A stretch of DNA of 64,000 nucleotides, from NCBI GenBank assembly GCA_038144955.1, contig JAYQOT010000001.1:40259-104258 (forward strand). The letters run 5' to 3'. This stretch comes from Ga0077527 sp038144955. GTDB taxonomy: Bacteria; Pseudomonadota; Gammaproteobacteria; Burkholderiales; SG8-41. Shown here in pieces: positions 25,654-34,248 of this stretch. A program made the translations under genes and the position numbers. Each line of letters opens with the position of its first letter. Position 1 is the stretch's first letter. The notes beneath the pieces were generated by a model. That model was not told the origin of the DNA. It saw nothing but the letters and a program-made list of their open reading frames with translations, and did not search any database.

Positions 25654-25666
25654 ATTCAGGAAGTTC

Positions 25667-28486
25667 ATGATTACCGGCTTATTGAAGAAAGTGTTCGGCA
25701 GCCGCAACGAGCGGTTGCTCAAACAGTACCGGCGGCAGGTACGCTCGATCATCGCGCTCGAACCGCAAATAGCGGCGCTGTCCGACGAGCAGTTGCGTGC
25801 GAAAACCGATGAATTTCGCGGCCGGATTCGGGCGCGGCTGGCCGAATCAGGCGCTGATGCAGGAGCCCCGGGCGAAACCCGTCAGGCCGCCGCAGACAGG
25901 CAGCGGCGTGCGGTGCTTGATGAATTGCTGCCGGAAGCCTTTGCCGTGGTGCGCGAGGCCGGCAAGCGTGTGCTGGGCATGCGCCATTTTGACGTGCAGA
26001 TGGTCGGCGGCATTGCGTTGCATAACGGCAAGATTGCTGAAATGCGCACCGGCGAGGGCAAGACGCTGGTGGCAACCCTGCCGGCCTACCTGAACGCTCT
26101 GGCGGAAACCGGCGTACACATCGTGACGGTCAACGACTACCTGGCTCAGCGCGACGCGGACTGGATGGGGCGCATCTACCGTTTTCTCGGGCTGACTGTC
26201 GGCGTCAACCTGTCGCAGATGGAGCATGACCTGAAACAGCAGGCTTACCTCGCCGACATCACCTATGGCACCAACAACGAGTTCGGATTCGATTACCTGC
26301 GCGACAACATGGTCTATGAGCTGTCGGAAAAGGTACAGCGCGGACTGGCCTTTGCGATCGTCGACGAGGTGGATTCAATCCTGATCGACGAGGCGCGCAC
26401 GCCCCTGATCATATCCGGACAGGCCGAGGACACCACCGACCTTTATGTGCGCATGAATGACATTGCGCCCAAGTTGTCGCGGCAGAAAGAGGAGAAGGGG
26501 GCGGGTGACTATTGGGTCGATGAAAAAGGCCATCAGGTCATTCTGTCCGAAGAGGGGCATGAGCATGCCGAGCAGTTGCTGGCCCGTGCCGGGTTGCTGC
26601 CGGAGGGCGGCAGCCTGTATGACGCGACCAACATCGGATTGATGCACCATCTCAATGCCGCGTTGCGCGCGCACAGCCTCTTTCACCGCGACCAGCAATA
26701 TGTGGTTCAGAGCAACGAAATCATCATCGTTGACGAATTTACCGGTCGCCTGATGCCGGGGCGGCGCTGGTCGGAAGGGTTGCACCAGGCCATCGAGGCC
26801 AAGGAAGGCGTGGAAATCCAGAAGGAAAACCAGACGCTAGCCACGATCACTTTCCAGAATTATTTCCGCATGTACGGAAAGCTCTCCGGCATGACAGGTA
26901 CTGCGGATACGGAAGCCTACGAGTTCCAGCAGATTTACGGGCTGGAAACCGTGGTCATTCCCACGCATCACCCGATGATCCGTGACGACCGTATGGACCA
27001 GGTTTTCCGCACCAGCAGGGAAAAATACGATGCCATCATCAAGGACATCCGGGACTGCCACCAGCGCGGTCAGCCGGTGCTGGTGGGCACGACCTCGATC
27101 GAAAACTCCGAATACATTTCAGGTGTATTGAAGAAGGCTGGATTGCCGCATAACGTGCTCAACGCCAAGCAGCATGCGCGCGAGGCTGAAATTGTGACCC
27201 AGGCCGGCAGACCGAAGGTCATCACCATTGCCACCAACATGGCGGGCCGCGGCACCGACATCGTGCTCGGCGGAAATCCCGAGCCTGAAATTAATCGCGT
27301 CCTGGCCGACGAATCGATGGATCAGGCGGGGCGCGAGAAACGCGCCACCGAACTGCGTGCCGAGTGGAAGTTACGCCATGACGAGGTGGTCAAGGCAGGT
27401 GGGCTGCACATCGTCGGTACCGAGCGGCACGAATCACGGCGTATCGACAACCAGTTGCGCGGTCGTTCCGGCCGGCAGGGGGACCCGGGGTCGAGCCGGT
27501 TTTATCTGGCCCTTGACGATGCGCTGTTGCGCATATTCGCCTCCGACCGGGTTGCGGCGATCATGGAACGCCTGAAGATGCCGGACGGTGAGGCGATCGA
27601 GCATCCGTGGGTGACGCGCTCCATCGAAAACGCGCAGCGCAAAGTCGAGGCGAGGAACTTCGACATGCGCAAGCATCTGCTGGAATACGATGACGTCGCC
27701 AACGACCAGCGCAAGGTGATCTACCAGCAGCGCAACGAATTGCTCGACAGCTCGGATATTTCGGCCACTATCACCGCTATGCGGGCCGACGTGATCCGCG
27801 GCCATTTCGCGCAGCACATTCCACCGGGCAGCCTTGAGGAGCAATGGCAGGTGGAGGGGCTGGAAAACGCGCTGCGTGCCGAACTCGGTCTGGAAGTGCC
27901 GGTCAGCCAGTGGCTCAAGGACGATTCTCAACTGGAAGAGGATTCGCTGCTCCAGCGCATCGTCGAGTCCGCTCACGGCCGTTACACGGAAAAAACCGCA
28001 GCGGTCGAACCCGCGGCGATGAGGCAGTATGAGCGTGCCATCATGCTGCAGAGCGTTGATTTGCACTGGCGCGAGCACCTGGCGGCGCTCGACCATCTGC
28101 GCCAGGGGATTCACTTGCGTGGATATGCCCAGAAGAATCCCTCCCAGGAATACAAACGCGAAGCATTTGAACTGTTCTCGTCGCTGTTGGACATGGTAAA
28201 AACCGATGTCACCCGCACGCTGATGATGGTGCAGATTCGCAGTGCGGAAGAGTTGCGTGCGGCAGAGGAGCACGAGGTATTACAGAACATCCAGTACCAG
28301 CATGCCGATAGTGTGGAGCCGCCGGCCGACCCTGGAAGCCCTGGAGAATACGATTCTCCTCCGGCGCAGGGCGAAGCCGAGAAAGCGGCACCTTTTGTGC
28401 GCGGAGGCCAGAAAGTGGGGCGTAACGACCCCTGTCCGTGCGGATCAGGAAAGAAATACAAGCAGTGCCATGGCAGACTGATTTGA
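25667..28486 (+). CDS. secA: Preprotein translocase ATPase SecA
   Basis: A 939-residue motor that drives Sec-dependent export through SecYEG. Walker A is MRTGEGKTLVATL near residues 126-138, and Walker B lies in DEVDSILIDEARTPL near 233-247. The preprotein-crosslinking domain, second nucleotide-binding fold (GRGTDIVLGGN, RGRSGRQGDPGSSRF) and helical scaffold follow. The C-terminal zinc motif CPCGSGKKYKQCH is present, so SecB interaction is expected. The ATG at 25667 with AGGAAG upstream gives the usual N-terminus; upstream in-frame codons run through the terminator hairpin. Confidence 0.97.
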   Translation: MITGLLKKVFGSRNERLLKQYRRQVRSIIALEPQIAALSDEQLRAKTDEFRGRIRARLAESGADAGAPGETRQAAADRQRRAVLDELLPEAFAVVREAGKRVLGMRHFDVQMVGGIALHNGKIAEMRTGEGKTLVATLPAYLNALAETGVHIVTVNDYLAQRDADWMGRIYRFLGLTVGVNLSQMEHDLKQQAYLADITYGTNNEFGFDYLRDNMVYELSEKVQRGLAFAIVDEVDSILIDEARTPLIISGQAEDTTDLYVRMNDIAPKLSRQKEEKGAGDYWVDEKGHQVILSEEGHEHAEQLLARAGLLPEGGSLYDATNIGLMHHLNAALRAHSLFHRDQQYVVQSNEIIIVDEFTGRLMPGRRWSEGLHQAIEAKEGVEIQKENQTLATITFQNYFRMYGKLSGMTGTADTEAYEFQQIYGLETVVIPTHHPMIRDDRMDQVFRTSREKYDAIIKDIRDCHQRGQPVLVGTTSIENSEYISGVLKKAGLPHNVLNAKQHAREAEIVTQAGRPKVITIATNMAGRGTDIVLGGNPEPEINRVLADESMDQAGREKRATELRAEWKLRHDEVVKAGGLHIVGTERHESRRIDNQLRGRSGRQGDPGSSRFYLALDDALLRIFASDRVAAIMERLKMPDGEAIEHPWVTRSIENAQRKVEARNFDMRKHLLEYDDVANDQRKVIYQQRNELLDSSDISATITAMRADVIRGHFAQHIPPGSLEEQWQVEGLENALRAELGLEVPVSQWLKDDSQLEEDSLLQRIVESAHGRYTEKTAAVEPAAMRQYERAIMLQSVDLHWREHLAALDHLRQGIHLRGYAQKNPSQEYKREAFELFSSLLDMVKTDVTRTLMMVQIRSAEELRAAEEHEVLQNIQYQHADSVEPPADPGSPGEYDSPPAQGEAEKAAPFVRGGQKVGRNDPCPCGSGKKYKQCHGRLI

Positions 28487-28490
28487 CGCT

Positions 28491-29729
28491 ATGCCCGTCA
28501 ACCTGACACCTCCGGATCCCAAGACGCTGCTGCCCGTGACGGGCGTGCAACTGGGCATTACCAGTGCGGGAATCCGCAAGTCCGGACGCAAGGATTTGTT
28601 ACTGATCCGGCTCGACGAGGGTGCGCAGGTCGCGGGTGTATTCACACAGAACCGGTTTTGTGCCGCACCGGTGGTGGTGGCGCGCCAGCACCTGTCGATG
28701 AACGATCCCGGTCGGAGTATCAGGGCCCTGGTGATTAACACCGGGGTGGCCAATGCCGGCACCGGCAAGGAAGGCCTGGTGCGTGCGCGCCAGACCTGCG
28801 CCGATGCCGCGAAATTGCTTGCCTGCGAACCGACGCAGATATTGCCGTTTTCAACCGGGGTGATCATGGAGCCGCTGCCGGTGGAGCGGATCGCGGCTGG
28901 CTTGCCTGCCTGCGTGGCCGCGCTGAAAGCGGATGCGTGGGCCGTGGCGGCCGAAGCCATCATGACCACCGATACCATGCCGAAAGCGGTGTCCCGCCAG
29001 TTCCCCGTCGGCAATGCGACGGTCACGGTCACCGGCATAGCCAAGGGCGCGGGGATGATCCATCCGGGCATGGCCACCATGCTCGGCTTCGTTGCCACCG
29101 ATGCACGCATCAGTCCGCCGCTGGTCAAGGCTGCGGTGAGTCATGCTGCACAACGCTCATTCAACTGCATCACGGTCGATGGCGACACCTCGACCAACGA
29201 CAGTTTCATGCTGATCGCGTCCGGCAAGATGGACATGCCTGAAATCACCGATGCGAAAAGCGCCGAGTACCTGGCTTTCCGCGAAGCAGTCACTGCGGTG
29301 GCGATCCAGCTCGCGCAGGCCATCGTGCGCGACGGCGAGGGTGCGACCAAATTCATTACCGTCAAGGTCGAAGCAGGTCGCAACGAGGACGAGTGCCGCA
29401 AGGTGGCTTATGCGATCGCGCATTCGCCGTTGATCAAGACTGCATTCTTTGCGTCTGATCCCAACCTCGGCCGCATACTCGCTGCAATCGGTTACGCTGG
29501 CATCACAGACCTGGAAGTCGAAGGGATCGAGTTGTATCTCGACGATGTGCTGGTGGCGCAGCATGGCGGCCGTCATCCCGGGTACCAAGAGGCCGACGGT
29601 CAACGTGTGATGAAGCAGGCGGAGATCACGGTGCGCGTGGTGCTCAATCGCGGACGGGCCGCGGCGGTGGTGTGGACCTGCGATTTGTCGCATGACTATG
29701 TCAGCATCAACGCTGACTACAGAAGCTAA
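28491..29729 (+). CDS. argJ: Ornithine acetyltransferase ArgJ
   Basis: A 412-residue enzyme that transfers acetyl from N-acetylornithine to glutamate (and possibly from acetyl-CoA), making arginine synthesis cyclic. The precursor self-cleaves before the threonine of MATML; here GMIHPGMATMLGF lies near residues 185-197. Other landmarks are GVANAGTG near 84-91, CEPTQILPFSTGVI near 111-124 and DGDTSTNDSF near 228-237. The gene starts four bases after the secA stop and was probably co-transcribed with it. Confidence 0.96.
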   Translation: MPVNLTPPDPKTLLPVTGVQLGITSAGIRKSGRKDLLLIRLDEGAQVAGVFTQNRFCAAPVVVARQHLSMNDPGRSIRALVINTGVANAGTGKEGLVRARQTCADAAKLLACEPTQILPFSTGVIMEPLPVERIAAGLPACVAALKADAWAVAAEAIMTTDTMPKAVSRQFPVGNATVTVTGIAKGAGMIHPGMATMLGFVATDARISPPLVKAAVSHAAQRSFNCITVDGDTSTNDSFMLIASGKMDMPEITDAKSAEYLAFREAVTAVAIQLAQAIVRDGEGATKFITVKVEAGRNEDECRKVAYAIAHSPLIKTAFFASDPNLGRILAAIGYAGITDLEVEGIELYLDDVLVAQHGGRHPGYQEADGQRVMKQAEITVRVVLNRGRAAAVVWTCDLSHDYVSINADYRS

Positions 29730-29753
29730 AAATATTAATAAAATCATATATTT

Positions 29754-30653
29754 ATGAAGAAATCCCGGCCCCAGACGCCGCCTGCTGCAGAGACGCTGTT
29801 CGCCCGCACCGAGTTGCTGCTGCAGCGTCTGGAACAGTTACTGCCGGCCACTCACGTACCCACGGACTGGAAGGCCTCGATTGCATTTCGCTGGCGCAAG
29901 AAGGGGACACAGGCGACGCTCGAGCCGATACACCAGGTGCATCGCATCGACCTGCGCGATCTGTGCGGAATCGACGAGCAGAAGGAGCGCGTCGAGCGCA
30001 ACACCCGCCAGTTCGTCGACGGTCTGCCCGCGAACAACGTGCTGCTCACCGGCGCCCGCGGAACCGGCAAATCCTCACTGATCAAGGCATTGCTGAACAA
30101 GTATGCGTCGCGCGGCCTGCGCGTGATCGAAGTCGAGAAGCGCGATCTCACCGACCTGCCCGACATCGTCGAGCTGATCCACGCACGGCCCGAGCGGTTC
30201 ATCCTTTATTGCGACGATCTTTCATTCGAGGCCGATGAGCCCGGCTACAAGGCGCTGAAGGTCGTGCTCGACGGCTCGGTGGCGGCCGCATCGGAGAACT
30301 GCCTGATCTATGCCACCTCCAACCGTCGCCATCTGATGCCCGAGTACATGCACGAAAACCTCGAGTACCAGCACGTCGGCGAGGAAATCCACCCCGGCGA
30401 GACCAGCGAGGAGAAAGTGTCCCTCTCCGAACGCTTCGGACTGTGGGTGTCGTTCTATCCCTTCGACCAGGACGAGTACCTGCGCATCGTCAGGGTCTGG
30501 CTGGAGCATTTCAAGGTGTCCGGCGGCAAAAGCGCCGAGGTCGAACATGCCGCGCTGCAATGGGCCTTGATGCGCGGTTCGCGCAGCGGCCGCGTGGCCT
30601 GGCAGTTTGCACGTGACTGGGCGGGCCGCACCCGGCTCAACCGCCGCAAGTAG
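29754..30653 (+). CDS. DUF815 family AAA ATPase
   Basis: A 299-residue P-loop protein of the DUF815 family, whose role is unknown. Walker A is GARGTGKSSLIKA near residues 99-111, Walker B is ILYCDDLSFE near 149-158, and SEERFGLWVSFYPF-type residues (SERFGLWVSFYPF near 224-236) form the family C-terminal block. The first 60 residues are not conserved. No ribosome-binding site is visible before the ATG; the upstream 24 bases are AT-only apart from one C. It is placed between argJ and the Nudix fusion gene, a common betaproteobacterial order. Confidence 0.85.
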   Translation: MKKSRPQTPPAAETLFARTELLLQRLEQLLPATHVPTDWKASIAFRWRKKGTQATLEPIHQVHRIDLRDLCGIDEQKERVERNTRQFVDGLPANNVLLTGARGTGKSSLIKALLNKYASRGLRVIEVEKRDLTDLPDIVELIHARPERFILYCDDLSFEADEPGYKALKVVLDGSVAAASENCLIYATSNRRHLMPEYMHENLEYQHVGEEIHPGETSEEKVSLSERFGLWVSFYPFDQDEYLRIVRVWLEHFKVSGGKSAEVEHAALQWALMRGSRSGRVAWQFARDWAGRTRLNRRK

Positions 30654-30658
30654 GCATC

Positions 30659-31612
30659 ATGCCTGCGCCGGCTGCCGGTCGCCGGCGCATCGACGTGGTG
30701 GCCGCGGTCATCCAGAAGACGGATGGACGCTTCCTGCTGGCACAGCGTCCCGTAGGCAAGGTCTACGCCGGCTACTGGGAGTTTCCAGGCGGCAAGGTCG
30801 AGGCGGGTGAATCTCCTGTCGCCGCGCTGTCGCGGGAATTGCACGAAGAACTCGGCATCGACGTCGTCACCGCCTATCCCTGGATCATCCGCGATTTCGA
30901 TTACCCGCACGCCGACGTGCGCCTGCATTTCTTTCGCGTCCGCGACTGGCGCGGCGAACCCCATGGGCGCGAGGCGCAGGCTTTTGCCTGGCAGCGGCTT
31001 GCCGCCATCGATGTCGCGCCGGTACTGCCCGCCAACGGACCGGTGTTTGCGGCGATGGCGTTGCCGGAGGTTTACGGCATCACCGGCTTCAGTCATGCGG
31101 ACGCCGCCGGTGCGCTGCGAGGAGTCGAGGCCGCGCTGGATCGCGGCTTGCGACTGGTGCAGGTGCGGGCGAAGGATTGGCCAGCTGCAGCGTTGGAAGC
31201 GTTCGCGGCGGCCGTGGTCGAGCGCGCGCACCGTCGCGGCGCGAAAGTCATGATCAACGGCGATGCCGCCCTTGCTGTGCGCAGCGGCGCGGATGGTGTG
31301 CATTTGACTTCTGAGCAGCTGTTGGTTGCCGCAACACGTCCCGCATTGTCACTGGTCGGTGCGTCATGCCACAACGCGGCCGACATTGCGAAAGCCGAAA
31401 AATTGCAGCTGGACTTTGCTGTGCTCGGGCCGGTCTGCGCGACACCTACGCATTCCGGCGCAGTGCTGTTGGGCTGGGAAGGCTTCCGCAAACTGGCTGC
31501 CGGTTCGCGAATTCCGCTCTACGCGCTGGGCGGAATGATGCCGTCTGATTTACCGCAGGCTCTGTCTTGCGGAGCACAGGGCATTGCCATGGTGCGCGGA
31601 GCCTGGACCTAG
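30659..31612 (+). CDS. Nudix hydrolase fused to TenI/ThiE-like domain
   Basis: A 317-residue fusion. Residues about 10-135 form a MutT-type Nudix domain with an intact Nudix box (GGKVEAGESPVAALSRE then LHEELGI), expected to hydrolyse oxidised nucleotides such as 8-oxo-dGTP. Residues about 140-317 form a thiamine-phosphate-synthase-like barrel: VYGITGF, VRAKD near 163, DGVHLTSEQ near 211 and LGPVCATPTHSG near 258. ThiE usually has INDR and a Thr-Lys phosphate loop; here these read INGD and THSG, closer to TenI proteins. It is probably not a working thiamine phosphate synthase. It follows the DUF815 gene by five bases and converges on yacG. Confidence 0.88.
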   Translation: MPAPAAGRRRIDVVAAVIQKTDGRFLLAQRPVGKVYAGYWEFPGGKVEAGESPVAALSRELHEELGIDVVTAYPWIIRDFDYPHADVRLHFFRVRDWRGEPHGREAQAFAWQRLAAIDVAPVLPANGPVFAAMALPEVYGITGFSHADAAGALRGVEAALDRGLRLVQVRAKDWPAAALEAFAAAVVERAHRRGAKVMINGDAALAVRSGADGVHLTSEQLLVAATRPALSLVGASCHNAADIAKAEKLQLDFAVLGPVCATPTHSGAVLLGWEGFRKLAAGSRIPLYALGGMMPSDLPQALSCGAQGIAMVRGAWT

Positions 31613-31630
31613 CCGGCGATCAGTGCGGCG

Positions 31631-31843
31631 CTAGTTCGGCCGCGGAACGTTGGCATCACCGTCATCATCCACCGGCAATTCAGCGTCGTCGGCTTCCACG
31701 ACAGGTACCCGATAGCGCTCGGTGGCCCAGGCGCCTAGGTCAATCATCTTACAGCGCTCAGAGCAGAATGGCCGATAGCGGTTCTGCGGACTCCACTCGA
31801 TGCTTGCGCCGCACTGCGGGCATGCCACCAGCCTGACAGTCAT
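31631..31843 (-). CDS. yacG: DNA gyrase inhibitor YacG
   Basis: A 70-residue zinc-finger protein with ligands Cys8, Cys11, Cys27 and Cys31 (CPQC and CSERC). The family phrase FCSERCKMIDLGAWA is intact, and the tail is acidic. In E. coli YacG binds GyrB and blocks DNA binding by gyrase. It is last in the leftward run pilC-pilD-coaE-zapD-yacG and starts three bases after the zapD stop, so they are surely one operon. Confidence 0.93.
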   Translation of the reverse strand: MTVRLVACPQCGASIEWSPQNRYRPFCSERCKMIDLGAWATERYRVPVVEADDAELPVDDDGDANVPRPN

Positions 31844-31846
31844 GGT

Positions 31847-32602
31847 TCAGAGGTTGCAGAAAGTCAGCTCGAAGTCGACGTCGGTATCCGCAGCCTTGGG
31901 GCGCTGTATGCCTTCCTGGGTGGTGAAGCGGATGTTCAGCGCATACTTGTTGGCGCTGATTTCCGGGATGCAGGCATAGTTTTCGGACAGGCGGATCCGC
32001 AGCATCTGCGCCAGGCGTCCGGCCATCATCTGCTGGTAAACGCCCTGGTGCGCCGTCTGTGCGGTGGTCTTGCCGCTTTCGCGCAGCAGCCGCAGCACGA
32101 TGCTGATCGCGTCGCGCGTGGGCATGAAAGGTGCCAGCCATTGCTGAAGATCATGACGGCGCTGGTCAGCGGATTGCTGCAGCCAGTAGTGATAGGAGGG
32201 CAGATCGAATTCGCAGACACCACCCGGTATGCCGGTGCGCTGCTTGATGCTCATCAGCCATTCGTTCTCGCGCAGTTCCTGGCCGACTTTGCCTGAAGCC
32301 TGGTAGAGCCGTGCCGAAGCCTGGTCGATCTGCCACAGCACGTTGTCCAGCGCTTCTTCCGAGATGTCGGGATTGTCGCGCAGCGCTTCCAGCGTCTGTT
32401 TCTGGCGTTCGAGTTCCTGCAGCAGATCCGATTTGAGATCGGCCCGGCTGGCGACTTCAAGGATTTCAAAAATCAGCAGCAGCGCGACATGATGTTCCGG
32501 CCCGTCATTCTTGACCTGGAAGTAATCGATGCGATCAAACAGATGCTCGAGACGCAACAAGGTCCGTACGCGTTCGCTCAGAGGATGCTCGTAGACAATC
32601 AC
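31847..32602 (-). CDS. zapD: Z-ring stabiliser ZapD
   Basis: A 251-residue all-helical cytoplasmic protein of the ZapD (YacF) family, which crosslinks FtsZ filaments. The family start YEHPLSERVRTLLRLEHLF and the basic-aromatic core GVCEFDLPSYHYWL are clear, as is the C-terminal beta domain ending DVDFELTFCNL. A GTG codon (32602) is the natural start. It lies between coaE and yacG as in many proteobacteria, 97 bases downstream of coaE. Its target FtsZ is encoded 10 kb away in this window. Confidence 0.93.
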   Translation of the reverse strand: MIVYEHPLSERVRTLLRLEHLFDRIDYFQVKNDGPEHHVALLLIFEILEVASRADLKSDLLQELERQKQTLEALRDNPDISEEALDNVLWQIDQASARLYQASGKVGQELRENEWLMSIKQRTGIPGGVCEFDLPSYHYWLQQSADQRRHDLQQWLAPFMPTRDAISIVLRLLRESGKTTAQTAHQGVYQQMMAGRLAQMLRIRLSENYACIPEISANKYALNIRFTTQEGIQRPKAADTDVDFELTFCNL

Positions 32603-32699
32603 GGCCGGCAGGTCCGATGTATTAGGATTCGATCAAGTTGCCGCAGTATCGGACAAAAACCAGAAAAAATAAAGGCTTAAGCTGTTTTGTGCGCGACAG

Positions 32700-33314
32700 T
32701 CAAGCGCCGTTTGCTATTGCCGACAGTTTCAGATACTGCTGATGCAGGTTGAGAACCTGTCCGCGCAGGCGGGAGGCATCACCGTCGTTGCGAATCACGT
32801 CGTCCGCGCTTGCCAGGCGTTGCCGACGCGGCAATTGTGCAGCCATGATGTCGCGCACGGCGGTCTCGGTGAGACCGCTGCGCTGCATCACCCTGCTGAC
32901 CTGTTGCGATTCCTCGCAATCGACGACCAGGATGCGTCGAATGAGATCACGATAATTGCCGGTTTCGAGCAGCAACGGCACGACCAGCAACACGTAGGGA
33001 GAAGTCGAACGGGACAGTCGCGCGCGCGCCTCCCGGCCGATCAACGGGTGCAGAATGCCTTCGAGTCGGGTACGCAGTTCCGGATCTGAAAACACGAGTT
33101 TGCGCATTGCCTGTCGATCCAGGCTGCCGTCTTGGGTTACGACCGCAGAACCGAAGGCGCCGACAATCGCCGGCATGGCACTTCCGCCGGGAAGCGTAAG
33201 TTCGCGGGAAATTTCATCAGTATCGATGACATCAATACCCTGTTCGGCAAAAAGACGGGCTGCGCTTGTCTTGCCGGAACCGATGCCACCGGTTAGGCCG
33301 ATGCAGTAGGTCAT
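32700..33314 (-). CDS. coaE: Dephospho-CoA kinase
   Basis: A 204-residue P-loop kinase for the last step of coenzyme A synthesis. The Walker A motif GLTGGIGSGKTSAA is at residues 7-20, DTDEISRELT near 32-41 and HPLIGREAR near 88-96. The C-terminal helices are of normal length. The start ATG lies three bases downstream of the pilD stop, showing tight operon packing with the pilus genes. Confidence 0.95.
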   Translation of the reverse strand: MTYCIGLTGGIGSGKTSAARLFAEQGIDVIDTDEISRELTLPGGSAMPAIVGAFGSAVVTQDGSLDRQAMRKLVFSDPELRTRLEGILHPLIGREARARLSRSTSPYVLLVVPLLLETGNYRDLIRRILVVDCEESQQVSRVMQRSGLTETAVRDIMAAQLPRRQRLASADDVIRNDGDASRLRGQVLNLHQQYLKLSAIANGA

Positions 33315-33317
33315 GAA

Positions 33318-34172
33318 TCAGAGAGGACCGAGAAATGCGCGCGTCAAGGATGGGCCGTGGAGAAGGGCGATCATTCCCGCGATCGCGAGATAGGGCCCAA
33401 ATGGTATCGGGACGCTGCGTCCACGGCCGGCAAAGACTATCAGGCCGATGCCGATCACGGCGCCGACCAGCGACGAGAGCAAAATTGTCAGCGGCAGCAT
33501 CTGCCAGCCCAGCCAGGCGCCGATGGCAGACAGCAGCTTGAAGTCACCGTAACCCATGCCTTCCTTGCCGGTGGCCCACTTGAATATCCAGTAGACACTC
33601 CACAGGGAGAGATATCCAGCTGCGGCGCCGATGACCGACGACGACAATGTAGTGAATGTTCCGTTGAGGTTGAACAGCAGACCCAGCCAGATCAACGGCA
33701 GCGTGATGCTGTCCGGCAGGTAGAAGGTGTCTAGATCGATGAAGGCCAGCGCGATCATCGCCCATGTGAACAGCAGTGCGCCGGCTGCCGCCCAGCCGAA
33801 GCCGAAATGCCAGGCCACGTAGCCGGAAAGAATTGCCGTGAGGATTTCGACGGCGGGATACCTAGGGGAGATGGATGAACTGCAACTGGAACATTTTCCG
33901 CGCAGCGCTAGCCAACTGATGACCGGGATGTTTTCCATTGCGGTGATCCGGTGGCCGCAAGATGGGCAGGTGGAGCGGGGAACTACCAGGTTGTAACGCT
34001 CCACCGGCGCCGGCGCTTCTTCACCGGCAAGCTCGGCGCATTCGCTGCGCCATTGCCGTTCCATCATCTTGGGTAAGCGGTGGATGACGACATTGAGGAA
34101 ACTGCCGATACATAAGCCGAGCAGTATCGTGCAAAGCACCAAAAAAAACGGGTTTTCAAAAATCATCAGCAA
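33318..34172 (-). CDS. pilD: Type IV prepilin peptidase/N-methylase PilD
   Basis: A 284-residue polytopic inner-membrane aspartyl protease that cleaves and N-methylates type IV prepilins and type II pseudopilins. The methylase loop has four cysteines (CPSCG and CSSC, near residues 72-98). Catalytic aspartates are in FIDLDTFYLPD near 144-154 and GYGDFKLLSAIGAWLGW near 203-219. About eight membrane segments are predicted. It lies downstream of pilC and upstream of coaE, the usual pil arrangement. Confidence 0.95.
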   Translation of the reverse strand: MLMIFENPFFLVLCTILLGLCIGSFLNVVIHRLPKMMERQWRSECAELAGEEAPAPVERYNLVVPRSTCPSCGHRITAMENIPVISWLALRGKCSSCSSSISPRYPAVEILTAILSGYVAWHFGFGWAAAGALLFTWAMIALAFIDLDTFYLPDSITLPLIWLGLLFNLNGTFTTLSSSVIGAAAGYLSLWSVYWIFKWATGKEGMGYGDFKLLSAIGAWLGWQMLPLTILLSSLVGAVIGIGLIVFAGRGRSVPIPFGPYLAIAGMIALLHGPSLTRAFLGPL

Positions 34173-34248
34173 TTGAACAAATCAACTGCACGCGTTATTT
34201 CTGGCTTGGTCCGGCAATACGCGCTAGAGAGTTCGGTTCGAAGGGTTT

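Noticed and set aside
32603..32699. Possible small RNA in the coaE-zapD gap
   Set aside because: The 97 bases show no stable hairpin, terminator or convincing promoter.
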